A stretch of DNA of 64,000 nt from Arthrobacter sp. B3I9 (lineage in GTDB: Bacteria; Actinomycetota; Actinomycetes; Actinomycetales; Micrococcaceae), in contig NZ_JAUSYO010000001.1 in NCBI RefSeq assembly GCF_030816935.1, positions 1,178,001-1,242,000 on the forward strand, in the 5' to 3' direction. Position 1 is the stretch's first letter. Every line of letters starts with the position of its first letter. The translations under genes were made by a program, and so were the position numbers. Under the pieces are notes generated by a model, which saw only the letters and a program-made list of their open reading frames with translations, searched no databases and was not told the origin of the DNA. Shown piece by piece: positions 27,094 to 34,864 of this stretch.

Positions 27094-27633
27094 ATGGCAC
27101 TTCGATCCGACTGGTCCGCACGGGCCTGCAGCATGGCCCGCGGCCTCGACATCCTGGGTGACCCGTGGGGCATGCTGGTCCTGCGGGAGGTTTTCTTCGG
27201 CAACGGCCGCTTCGACGCCATCAAGGCGCGGCTCGGTGCGGCGGATTCCGTGCTCACCCGGCGGCTTGCCGCGCTGGTCGACGCCGGGCTGCTCACCCGC
27301 CAGCCGTACGACGACGCCGGCCGCACCCGCCAGGAGTACGTGCTCACCGAGAAGGGCGAGGACGCCCTCCCGGTGCTCAACGCCGTCGTGCTCTGGGCCG
27401 AAAAGCATCTTCCCGCACCGTCAGAGCAAGCGCACATGTTCGTGATCCACTCCACGTGCGGAGCCCGTACATCCTCGGCGGACACCTGCACCGCCTGCGG
27501 GGAACGGCTCACGGCCGACAACACCAGCTGGCACAGCCTGACCCGCAGCCCCGAGCCCGTGCCGCTCGCCACCGCCCTTTCCAGCCCGGCGGGATCCCGT
27601 CCGGCTGCCTCCCCGAACGGACAGGCCGCATGA
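27094..27633 (+). CDS. HxlR-family winged-helix regulator with Cys-rich tail
   Basis: The 179-residue regulator has an HxlR domain at about residues 10-105 (ILGDPWGMLVLREVFFGNGRFDAIKARL, then VLTRRLAALVDAGLL). A tail follows with H119, C122, C132 and C135 (CGARTSSADTCTACG), a pattern able to bind zinc or sense thiol stress. The last 35 residues are low complexity. The stop overlaps the ATG of the MFS gene (ATGA), so it very likely controls that exporter in response to a compound it carries. Confidence 0.88.
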   Translation: MALRSDWSARACSMARGLDILGDPWGMLVLREVFFGNGRFDAIKARLGAADSVLTRRLAALVDAGLLTRQPYDDAGRTRQEYVLTEKGEDALPVLNAVVLWAEKHLPAPSEQAHMFVIHSTCGARTSSADTCTACGERLTADNTSWHSLTRSPEPVPLATALSSPAGSRPAASPNGQAA

Positions 27634-28976
27634 GCGCACCCGAGACCACCCTCCTGCCGGCGCCCAGGCGGCGGATCCACCCGGCCTGGATCGTCGCGGC
27701 GGTCGCTTTCCTCGCCCTGGTGGGGGCCGCGGGCTTCCGCGCGGCGCCCGGAGTTCTCATGGTGCCGCTGCAGAACGAGTTCGGCTGGTCCACCACGGTG
27801 CTCTCGGCCGCGGTCAGCATCAATCTCGTGCTCTTCGGGCTCACGGCCCCCTTCGCGGCCGCGCTGATGGAGCGCTTCGGCATCCGCGGTGTCACGTCGG
27901 TGGCGCTTGTGCTGATCGGGGCCGGCAGCGCGCTGACCGTCCTGGTGAACCAGTCGTGGCAGATCCTGCTGACGTGGGGGCTGCTGATCGGGCTGGGGAC
28001 AGGGTCGATGGCGCTCGTCTTCGCCGCCACGATTGCCAACACCTGGTTTGCTAAGAGCCGTGGCCTGGTCATCGGCATCCTCACCGCCGGCAGCGCCGCC
28101 GGGCAACTGGTCTTTCTGCCCTTCATCGCCCTGCTGGCCCAGGACCCGGGCTGGCGTCAGGCTTCGCTGCTGATCGCGGCGGGTGCGCTGGCGGTGGTCC
28201 CGCTGGTGATGAAGTTCCTCAAGAACTCCCCGGCGGACGCCGGAGTGCTGCCCTACGGCGCTGAACCCGGGTCCCTGTCCGGCGCCATCCCGGAACCCGG
28301 GACTGCCGCTCCGCACACGGCTGAGGAGGCCGCCGGGCCGCCTCGCAACGCCGCCGTCCGCGCACTGCACGTGCTCAAGCGCGCCAGCAGGGTCCGCACG
28401 TTCTGGGCGCTCGTGGCCGGATTCGCGATCTGCGGCGCCACCACCAACGGGCTGATCGGAACCCACTTCATCCCCTCGGCACACGACCACGGGATGCCCG
28501 AAACGACGGCCGCGGGACTGCTCGCCGCCGTCGGGATCTTCGACATCCTGGGCACCATCGCCTCCGGCTGGCTCACGGACCGCTTCAACCCGCGGATCCT
28601 GCTCGCCGTGTACTACCAGTTCCGCGGCATCGGGCTGCTGGTGCTGCCGCTGCTGCTCAGCGCCACGGTCCAGCCGAGCATGATCGTGTTCGTCGTGATC
28701 TACGGCCTGGACTGGGTGGCCACCGTGCCGCCGACCGCCGCGATCTGCCGGCAGGTGTTCGGCGCCGACGGAAGCGTCGTCTTCGGCTGGGTGTTCGCAG
28801 CCCACCAGCTCGGTGCCGCCGCGGCCGCCCTCGCCGCCGGTGCCATCCGGGACGCCACCGGGCAGTACACCTACGCCTGGTTCGGTGCCGCGGCCATGTG
28901 CACCATCGCTGCCGTCATCAGCGCGACCATCCGGAAGGACGCCGGCAAGAAGGAAGCCATCCCCGTCCCGGCCTAG
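27630..28976 (+). CDS. MFS transporter
   Basis: The 448-residue major-facilitator protein has about twelve membrane helices. A central cytoplasmic loop of about 60 residues lies near residues 205-265. The N-terminal half has ALMERFGIRGVTSVALVLIGAG and the second half SGWLTDRFNPRILLAVYYQFRG, the usual loop motifs. It resembles oxalate/formate- and monocarboxylate-type antiporters. It is translationally coupled to the HxlR regulator and is probably a drug or metabolite exporter. Confidence 0.88.
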   Translation: MSAPETTLLPAPRRRIHPAWIVAAVAFLALVGAAGFRAAPGVLMVPLQNEFGWSTTVLSAAVSINLVLFGLTAPFAAALMERFGIRGVTSVALVLIGAGSALTVLVNQSWQILLTWGLLIGLGTGSMALVFAATIANTWFAKSRGLVIGILTAGSAAGQLVFLPFIALLAQDPGWRQASLLIAAGALAVVPLVMKFLKNSPADAGVLPYGAEPGSLSGAIPEPGTAAPHTAEEAAGPPRNAAVRALHVLKRASRVRTFWALVAGFAICGATTNGLIGTHFIPSAHDHGMPETTAAGLLAAVGIFDILGTIASGWLTDRFNPRILLAVYYQFRGIGLLVLPLLLSATVQPSMIVFVVIYGLDWVATVPPTAAICRQVFGADGSVVFGWVFAAHQLGAAAAALAAGAIRDATGQYTYAWFGAAAMCTIAAVISATIRKDAGKKEAIPVPA

Positions 28977-28991
28977 CCGGGCACCGAGAGT

Positions 28992-29041
28992 GCACTTCGC
29001 GGCAGTGTTGCCCGTCGCGATTGCCGCGAAGTGCCAACTCG
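28992..29041 (+). repeat. REP-like palindromic element, copy 2
   Basis: GCACTTCGCGGCA (28992-29004) pairs with TGCCGCGAAGTGC (29022-29034), leaving a loop of about 17 bases. The right arm extends to CCAACTCG, the complement of the CGAGTTG that precedes copy 1. The element lies between the convergent MFS and acyl-CoA dehydrogenase genes, has no T run, and may end both transcripts or be a mobile palindrome. Confidence 0.7.
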
Positions 29042-29082
29042 TTGCTGCCGACGGGCTCGCAGGGAGCGGATCGGTAAGCGGC

Positions 29083-30273
29083 TTAGCGGAACGCGGCCAG
29101 GCCCGTGATGTGCTGGCCCAGGACCAGGGTGTGGACCTCGTCGGTACCCTCGTAGGTGCGCACCGACTCCAGGTTCGCGGCGTGCCGCAGGGGTGAATAG
29201 TCCAGGGTGATGCCGTTCCCGCCGAGGATGGTGCGGGCCTCACGGGCAATCGTGATCGCCTCGCGCACATTGTTAAGTTTGCCCAGCGAGATCTGCTCGG
29301 GCCGCAGCCGTCCGGCGTCCTTGAGCCGGCCCAGCTGGAGCGCCAGCAGGGTGCCCTTCTGGATTTCCAGCAGCATGTTCACCAGTTTTTCCTGCGTCAA
29401 CTGGTAGCCGGCGAGTGGCTTGCCGAACTGCAGCCGCTGCTGCGAGTACTGCAGCGCGGCCTCGTAGGAGTCACGGGCCGCGCCCATTGCGCCCCAGGTG
29501 ATGCCGTACCGTGCCTCGTTCAGGCAGGTGAACGGACCCCGCAGCCCGGTCGCGCCCGGCAGGAGCGCCTCGGGCCCCAGCCGGACGCCGTCGAGCGTGA
29601 CATCGCACTGCACCGATGCGCGCATCGACAGCTTCCGCCCGATCGGCGTCGCGGTGAGCCCGGGGGTTCCCGCCGGTACCAGGAAGCCGCGGACGCCGTC
29701 GTCGGTTTTCGCCCAGACCACCAGCACGTCCGCCACCGAGGCGAGCCCGATCCAGCGCTTGGCACCGTCCAGGATCCAGCCGGCGTCCTCACCCGCGCCG
29801 TCCCGCCGGGCAGAGGTGGTCATCGACGCCGGATCCGAGCCGGCGGTGGGTTCGGTCAGGGCGAAGGCGCCGATGAGTTCGCCCGCCGCCATCCGGGGGA
29901 GCCACTGCTGTTTCTGCTCCTCGGAGCCCCATGTGTGGATCGCCGTCATGGCGAGGGAGCCCTGCACGGACACAAACGTGCGGATGCCGGAGTCGCCCGC
30001 TTCCAGCTCCATGGCGGCCAGGCCGTATTCGACGGCGGTGCGGCCGGGGCAGCCGTAGCCGCGCAGATGCATTCCGAGGACGCCGAGTTCGCCGAGTTCC
30101 GGCGCCAGTTCCAGCGGGAAGACGCCGCTGTCGTACCACTCGGCGATGCCCGGACGGATCCGCTGGTTGGTGAAATCACGTACCTTTTCCCGCATGGCCA
30201 GCTCCTCGGAGCTCAGCAGGGAATCAATCGCCAGGACATCCGAGGCATCGGAAACTTCAGCAGGTCGGCTCAT
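29083..30273 (-). CDS. Acyl-CoA dehydrogenase, glutaryl-CoA dehydrogenase-like
   Basis: The 396-residue FAD enzyme resembles GcdH. It has FALTEPTAGSDPASM for FAD and substrate contact, NEARYGITWGAMGAARD (the GCDH-type segment) and RTYEGTDEVHTLVLGQ with the catalytic base glutamate. GCDH oxidises and decarboxylates glutaryl-CoA to crotonyl-CoA in lysine and tryptophan breakdown. The similarity is good but the substrate is not proven. The start is nine bases after the APC permease stop, so it may share that operon. Confidence 0.88.
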   Translation of the reverse strand: MSRPAEVSDASDVLAIDSLLSSEELAMREKVRDFTNQRIRPGIAEWYDSGVFPLELAPELGELGVLGMHLRGYGCPGRTAVEYGLAAMELEAGDSGIRTFVSVQGSLAMTAIHTWGSEEQKQQWLPRMAAGELIGAFALTEPTAGSDPASMTTSARRDGAGEDAGWILDGAKRWIGLASVADVLVVWAKTDDGVRGFLVPAGTPGLTATPIGRKLSMRASVQCDVTLDGVRLGPEALLPGATGLRGPFTCLNEARYGITWGAMGAARDSYEAALQYSQQRLQFGKPLAGYQLTQEKLVNMLLEIQKGTLLALQLGRLKDAGRLRPEQISLGKLNNVREAITIAREARTILGGNGITLDYSPLRHAANLESVRTYEGTDEVHTLVLGQHITGLAAFR

Positions 30274-30282
30274 TCCAGCATC

Positions 30283-31815
30283 CTACGGCCGCAGGCTCCC
30301 GGACCGCGCCGCCCCGGCCGACGGCTGCCGCTGCAGGAAGTAATCCCGGGTTGACGGGGCGAAACGGCACACGGCGGCCAGCACTCCGCCCAGGCCCAGC
30401 AGCACCACGCCGCTGGCGAAGGCACCCCCGACGCCGAAAATCTGAGTGTCGCCGTAGCCGGGGTCCCACATCTGCACCGCGGAGACGACGAAGGCCGCGG
30501 TCAGCAGCAGGGCGCCGAGCAGCGGAAGGATCCCCCGGAACCACAGGTTGCGGGCCGAGCTGCGGAGCGTGGCACGGAAGTACCAGACGCACGCGAAGCC
30601 GGTCAACGCGTAGTAGAAGGCGATGAACAGGCTGATGGAGCTGATGGAGTCGGCCAGCAGGTTCTCGCTCAGGATGCTCATCAGCACGTAGTAGCCGACG
30701 GCGGCCGCGCCCATGATCTGGGTGGAGAAGCCCGGGGTCTGGTTGCGTGGGTGCACCTCGCCGAATTTCGGCGGCAGTGCCCCGTGCACGCCCATGGACA
30801 GGGTGCCGCGGGCAGTGGGAAGGATGGTGGTCTGGGTCGAGGACAGCACGGAGGCGAGCACCGCGACGACGATCAGCCAGCCCCAGGGGCCCAGCACCAC
30901 GTCTTTCATCGCAAGGAAGACATCGCTCTGGTTGGCTTCGTTTCCGAGGCCGATCCCGTCCGTGCCCACAGAGGCATACATCATCACCAGCAGGGCCACG
31001 GAGACATAGATGGCCACGAGGACGACTGCCGAAAGCACGGCGCCACGGCCCGGCGTCGTGGCCGGGTTTTCCGTCTCCTCGTTCACCGCGAGGCAGGTGT
31101 CCCAGCCCCAGTAGATGAACAGGGCCAGGAGGACGCCGTGGACGACGGCGCCCGGGTCGGCAAAGGCGCCCGCCGGGTTGAACCATTCCAGATCGAATGG
31201 CTGCCCCGGACCGGTCCCGTCAGAGCCGCCCGCGGCAATGTGGAAGATGATCGCCACCGCGAAGATGCCGAGCGAGACGTACTGGACATAGGTCAGGGCG
31301 CGCTGGACATGCTCCCCGAGCCGAATGCCGCGGTAGTTCACGAAGGTCATGAAGACAATGAACAGCACGCCGGTGGCGGTGACGAGCGTGCTGTTCCGGG
31401 ACAGGGAACCGTCGCCGACCAGCAGCCACAGGTACTGTCCGGCGACCTGGGCGAGGTTGGCGAGGACCACGACGCCGGCCAGGGCCACCCCCCAGCCGCC
31501 TAGCCAGCCGGCCCACGGACCGAAGGCGCGGCGGGCCCAGATGAATGTGGTCCCGCAGTCCGGCATGGCACTGTTCAGCTCGCGGAAGGCGTACGCGATG
31601 AAAAGCACCGGCACGAAGCCCAGGAGGAGGATCAGGGGGGTGTAGCTGCCGTTCACGGCCACGATCAGGCCCAGGGTCGCCGCCAGCGAATAGACCGGCG
31701 CGGTGGAGGCCAGCCCCAGCATGACGGAATCGCCCAGGTCCAGGATTCCGGCCCGCAGCCCCTTGGCCGGAACCTCCGCCGGGCTGCCGGCCGCCGTCGT
31801 CGACGGAATGCTCAT
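30283..31815 (-). CDS. APC-superfamily amino acid/amine permease
   Basis: The 510-residue membrane protein has about twelve to fourteen helices. The first carries DSVMLGLASTAPVYSLAATLG, as in APC transporters. NCGT-like segments (MPDCGTTFIWARRAFGPWAGWLGGWG) mark the substrate region. It probably imports an amino acid or polyamine by proton symport. Its ATG overlaps the stop of the glutathionylspermidine-synthase-like gene (ATGA at 31812-31815), which ties the two functionally. Confidence 0.9.
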   Translation of the reverse strand: MSIPSTTAAGSPAEVPAKGLRAGILDLGDSVMLGLASTAPVYSLAATLGLIVAVNGSYTPLILLLGFVPVLFIAYAFRELNSAMPDCGTTFIWARRAFGPWAGWLGGWGVALAGVVVLANLAQVAGQYLWLLVGDGSLSRNSTLVTATGVLFIVFMTFVNYRGIRLGEHVQRALTYVQYVSLGIFAVAIIFHIAAGGSDGTGPGQPFDLEWFNPAGAFADPGAVVHGVLLALFIYWGWDTCLAVNEETENPATTPGRGAVLSAVVLVAIYVSVALLVMMYASVGTDGIGLGNEANQSDVFLAMKDVVLGPWGWLIVVAVLASVLSSTQTTILPTARGTLSMGVHGALPPKFGEVHPRNQTPGFSTQIMGAAAVGYYVLMSILSENLLADSISSISLFIAFYYALTGFACVWYFRATLRSSARNLWFRGILPLLGALLLTAAFVVSAVQMWDPGYGDTQIFGVGGAFASGVVLLGLGGVLAAVCRFAPSTRDYFLQRQPSAGAARSGSLRP

Positions 31816-33029
31816 AAAGTGATACCTGCCTCGTTTGTGTACTGGGCCGAAGCCGGGGGAGTGGGGGCCGGAGCGTCAATCGTGTTCGGCACGAAGCGGC
31901 AGAAGTAATCGGTGACCGGCCCGTCGGACTCCCGGATGCCGCAGCCGACCGATTCGCCGTCGACCACCCAGAGCCCGAGCACCGGGCGGTTCCCGTCGAA
32001 GTCGGGCAGGGCGTGGAACTGCTGGTAGCACCAGCCTTCCCGGCCGTAGTCGCCGGGCTGTTCTACATTGATGCCGGCGGCGTGGATCCTGATGTTGTCC
32101 CCTTCGCGGCCGTGCAGCGGCTTGGCTACCCATTCCTTCAGCGGGCCGGGCGCGTCCAGGTAAGCGGGCAGCACGTTGGGGTGGTCGGGGTAGAGATGCC
32201 ACAGCGCCGCGAGCAGGGCCTTGTTGGACAGGAGCATCTTCCAGGCGGGTTCGATCCAGCGCGGGTTGTGGGCCCGCTGGAGCAGCCGCTGCCCGAATGG
32301 CTCCTTCATCATCTGTTCCCAGGGGTAGAGCTTGAACATGGTGCTGATGATGAAGTTGTCCAGGTCCACGAAACGGTTGAGGTTGGGATCCCAGCCGATG
32401 TCCGACATGTTGATGCCGATGGTGGTCCAGCCGGCCTGGCTGGCGACGTCCCGCATGTAGGCCGCCGTCATCCAGTCCTCACCGGATTGCTCCGCCTCGG
32501 AGTGGGCAACGTGGAGGGTGCTCATGCCCGTCCGGTACTGCAGCTTCTTCCACTGCCGGATGAGGGCCTCGTGGATACCGTTCCACTGGTCCTTTTCCGG
32601 AAAGACGTCCTGCAGCCAGAACCACTGCGCCACCGCGGCCTCGATGAGCCCGGTGGGAGTGTCGGCGTTGTACTCGAGCATTTTGGCGGGGCCGCCCTGC
32701 CCGTCGTAGACGAAGTCGAAACGGCCGTAGACGTCGATGTCGCCGGCCTGCAGTGACTCGGCCGCCAGTTCCAGTGCCTGCGGTCCGATGCCGATGGTGC
32801 CCATGGCGCCCGTCGCCAGGAACCGGGCGGCTTCCAGGCACATGCGGTGCATGTCCTCTGCCGTCTGCTCGAGGGTTTCCACCTCCTCCATGGTGAATTC
32901 GTAGTAGGCGGCCTCGTGCCAGTACTCTATATTCGCGCCGCCCGGCAGGGTGGTGGTGGAGAAGACCAGGCCCTGCTCTTCGATCCGTGCTTTCCAGTCC
33001 GGCCTCGGCTCCGATTTCAGTCGTTTCAT
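31812..33029 (-). CDS. Glutathionylspermidine synthase-like ATP-grasp ligase (YgiC/YjfC type)
   Basis: The 405-residue product aligns with the synthetase half of Gsp synthase. It has GRFDFVYDGQG, KMLEYNADTPTGLIEAAVAQW, the nucleotide loop KPLHGREGDNI and YGREGWCYQQF. It lacks an amidase domain, as in E. coli YgiC and YjfC. The predicted chemistry is ATP-dependent amide formation between a carboxylate and an amine. Actinobacteria use mycothiol instead of glutathione, so the acceptor is unknown. ATG 33029 is two bases after the upstream stop. Confidence 0.85.
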   Translation of the reverse strand: MKRLKSEPRPDWKARIEEQGLVFSTTTLPGGANIEYWHEAAYYEFTMEEVETLEQTAEDMHRMCLEAARFLATGAMGTIGIGPQALELAAESLQAGDIDVYGRFDFVYDGQGGPAKMLEYNADTPTGLIEAAVAQWFWLQDVFPEKDQWNGIHEALIRQWKKLQYRTGMSTLHVAHSEAEQSGEDWMTAAYMRDVASQAGWTTIGINMSDIGWDPNLNRFVDLDNFIISTMFKLYPWEQMMKEPFGQRLLQRAHNPRWIEPAWKMLLSNKALLAALWHLYPDHPNVLPAYLDAPGPLKEWVAKPLHGREGDNIRIHAAGINVEQPGDYGREGWCYQQFHALPDFDGNRPVLGLWVVDGESVGCGIRESDGPVTDYFCRFVPNTIDAPAPTPPASAQYTNEAGITL

Positions 33030-33031
33030 CC

Positions 33032-33712
33032 CTAGCCTCCGGTGCTTCCGCCCTTGGCGCTGCCGCCGAAGCCGCCCCTGCTGACGGTGCCGCCCTTGGC
33101 GCTGTAACCCGTGGACGCCTTGGCCCCGCTCGGGACGGTCCTGGTGTAGCTCGGATACGCGGAGCGGTTCTGGCCCAGGCCGGGCACGCTGGCGCCCCGG
33201 GAATAGAAGTACCAGGCGTAGATCCCGGAACTGCGGCCATCCGTGCTGCTGTTGTCGCACTGGGTGTCCTCGACGCGCTCGCCGGTCTGGTCGTTGAAGC
33301 ACACCTGGGCGTACTCCGGATCCTCATTGTTGCTCGCCACCATCGCGGTGATCGTGCCGGCCAGGAGCGCCGTGACGCCCAGCCCGACGACGACGGTGCG
33401 CCGCTGGGAGCGTTTCTTCCGCGCCGCCGCCCCGGCCTCCTCGCGCTCACGTTCGCGTTCGAAGGGATCGAACACAGGCGGCGGCGTTACATCCGCGGGA
33501 AGATCCGGCGGGGCGTCCCCGCGCTTGCCCGGCTCGCCCGGCTGGGCGGGCCGGGAAGCACTGTCCCCCCGCTGGCCGGGCGTGCCGCCCGGGCGCTGCA
33601 GCTCGGGCCGGAGTTCGGGCCGGAGTTCGGGTTTGGGCACCTGCCATGGCGGAGGTTTCGGCTCCCCGTCCTTTTTGGGCAGGTCATCGCCGTCGTGCTT
33701 GTCCTGATCCAT
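33032..33712 (-). CDS. Single-pass membrane protein, DUF1190-like (YgiB/YjfM type)
   Basis: The 226-residue product has a charged, Pro-rich cytoplasmic part (residues 1-95), one membrane helix (TVVVGLGVTALLAGTITAMVA) and an exported domain with two cysteines (VCFNDQTGERVEDTQC). The Gly/Ser tail SRGGFGGSAKGGSTGG recalls the RGGFG ending of DUF1190 proteins. YgiB and YjfM sit next to YgiC and YjfC in E. coli, as here, which supports the assignment. AGGGGGAC precedes ATG 33712. Function unknown. Confidence 0.65.
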   Translation of the reverse strand: MDQDKHDGDDLPKKDGEPKPPPWQVPKPELRPELRPELQRPGGTPGQRGDSASRPAQPGEPGKRGDAPPDLPADVTPPPVFDPFEREREREEAGAAARKKRSQRRTVVVGLGVTALLAGTITAMVASNNEDPEYAQVCFNDQTGERVEDTQCDNSSTDGRSSGIYAWYFYSRGASVPGLGQNRSAYPSYTRTVPSGAKASTGYSAKGGTVSRGGFGGSAKGGSTGG

Positions 33713-33824
33713 CTTGTCCCCCTGCTTCGTTCCTGACCGCCGGGGCAATCCGCGCCGAGGACCCCGCCGTGCGTAGCCGTTCCAAATTCTGATGCCAGCC
33801 TAACCGCAGGCCTACACTGGTGCC

Positions 33825-34478
33825 ATGGACACCGCAGCTGTGCTTGCCGTGTGCCGGGTTCACCAGCTGCTGGCGGACGCCGGCAGTGTGGGCGTGACCG
33901 CAATCGACAAGCGGGCGGTAGACGGACCCGTGCGGGTGCACAAGCTGGGATTGCGCGGGGACATCCAGGCCAGCCGGGTCCACCATGGCGGCGAGGACCA
34001 GGCGTTGTACGCCTACTCCCAGAACGACGCGGATTATTGGATCGGGGAGCTGCAGCGGGAGTTGCCGCCAGGCATATTTGGCGAGAACCTGCGGGTCGCC
34101 GGCATCGATGCCACGAACGCGGTCATCGGGGAACGCTGGAAGATAGGGCTGGACGTCGAGGTCGAGGTGACCTCCCCGCGCACGCCCTGCGCAACCTTCC
34201 AGCGGTGGATGGACGAACCGCATTGGTTCAAGAGGTTTGGCGACGCCGGCCGCGTGGGAACCTATCTCCGGGTGGTCCGGACCGGCAGCATCCAGGCGGG
34301 GGACCACATCCACCGGATCTACATCCCGTCGCATGGGGTTACGGTCGGCAAGTGGTTCCGCGATCCGACCGTCGAGGATATGGAGGCCCTGCGGGACGCC
34401 GACGCCGACGGCCAGATCCGCCTCCAGCCCGAGTACCACGAGGAATTCGCGAAGCTGCAGCGTCGGCTGGGCGTGTAG
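33825..34478 (+). CDS. MOSC-domain protein, YiiM-like
   Basis: The 217-residue product has the MOSC beta-barrel of the molybdenum-cofactor sulfurase C-terminal family. The conserved cysteine is in PRTPCATFQRWM, and GIFGENLRVAGID is the typical FGENL segment. YiiM-type proteins use molybdenum cofactor to reduce N-hydroxylated compounds. It is a stand-alone gene divergent from the DUF1190-like operon. Confidence 0.88.
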   Translation: MDTAAVLAVCRVHQLLADAGSVGVTAIDKRAVDGPVRVHKLGLRGDIQASRVHHGGEDQALYAYSQNDADYWIGELQRELPPGIFGENLRVAGIDATNAVIGERWKIGLDVEVEVTSPRTPCATFQRWMDEPHWFKRFGDAGRVGTYLRVVRTGSIQAGDHIHRIYIPSHGVTVGKWFRDPTVEDMEALRDADADGQIRLQPEYHEEFAKLQRRLGV

Positions 34479-34545
34479 CGGCCGGACGCGCGCCCCCCGG
34501 AACTGCAGCGTGTGCGCAAGCTCACCGCCGTCGTCGGCCGTTCTG

Positions 34546-34864
34546 TTACTTAAGCGCGGATCCATACCCTACACTTGAAGTATCCCCCACTCCGGAAATC
34601 CCTTATTTCCTGCCCAATTCTTGAGGCAAGACTGGTAAGTGTTGGGGCCCGCACAATCGAGATGCGGGCATTTTCATAGGGAGAGCCGGCTAAAGAAAAC
34701 GCTGTACAGACTGCTGGGATAGCAGCCAAGAGATGCAGTGCGAAGTCCTGCCACGGGATTGCGAAAGCGCCGGACTTCTGTGTGACCGGCCGGTCAATTA
34801 GGCCCGGCAATTACGGCACGTGTACTGCGGCTCCGCTCACCTCGGGTTGTGCCGCTTGGCCCCT
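34546..34864 (+). ncRNA. Long structured 5' leader of the DEAD-box gene (candidate cis-regulatory RNA)
   Basis: This stretch of over 300 bases has no plausible gene. A weak promoter TTACTT-18-TACACT (34546-34575) would start the RNA near 34582. Hairpins in order are 34647-34653/34663-34669 (GCCCGCA) followed by ATTTTC, which is terminator-like; 34711-34715/34721-34725; 34742-34748/34772-34778 (GAAGTCC/GGACTTC) enclosing a GC-GAAA-GC tetraloop; and a GACCGGCCGGTC palindrome at 34784-34795. Near the end, CGGCAC can pair with GTGCCG. Cold-shock helicase genes often have long regulated leaders, which fits. Confidence 0.5.
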
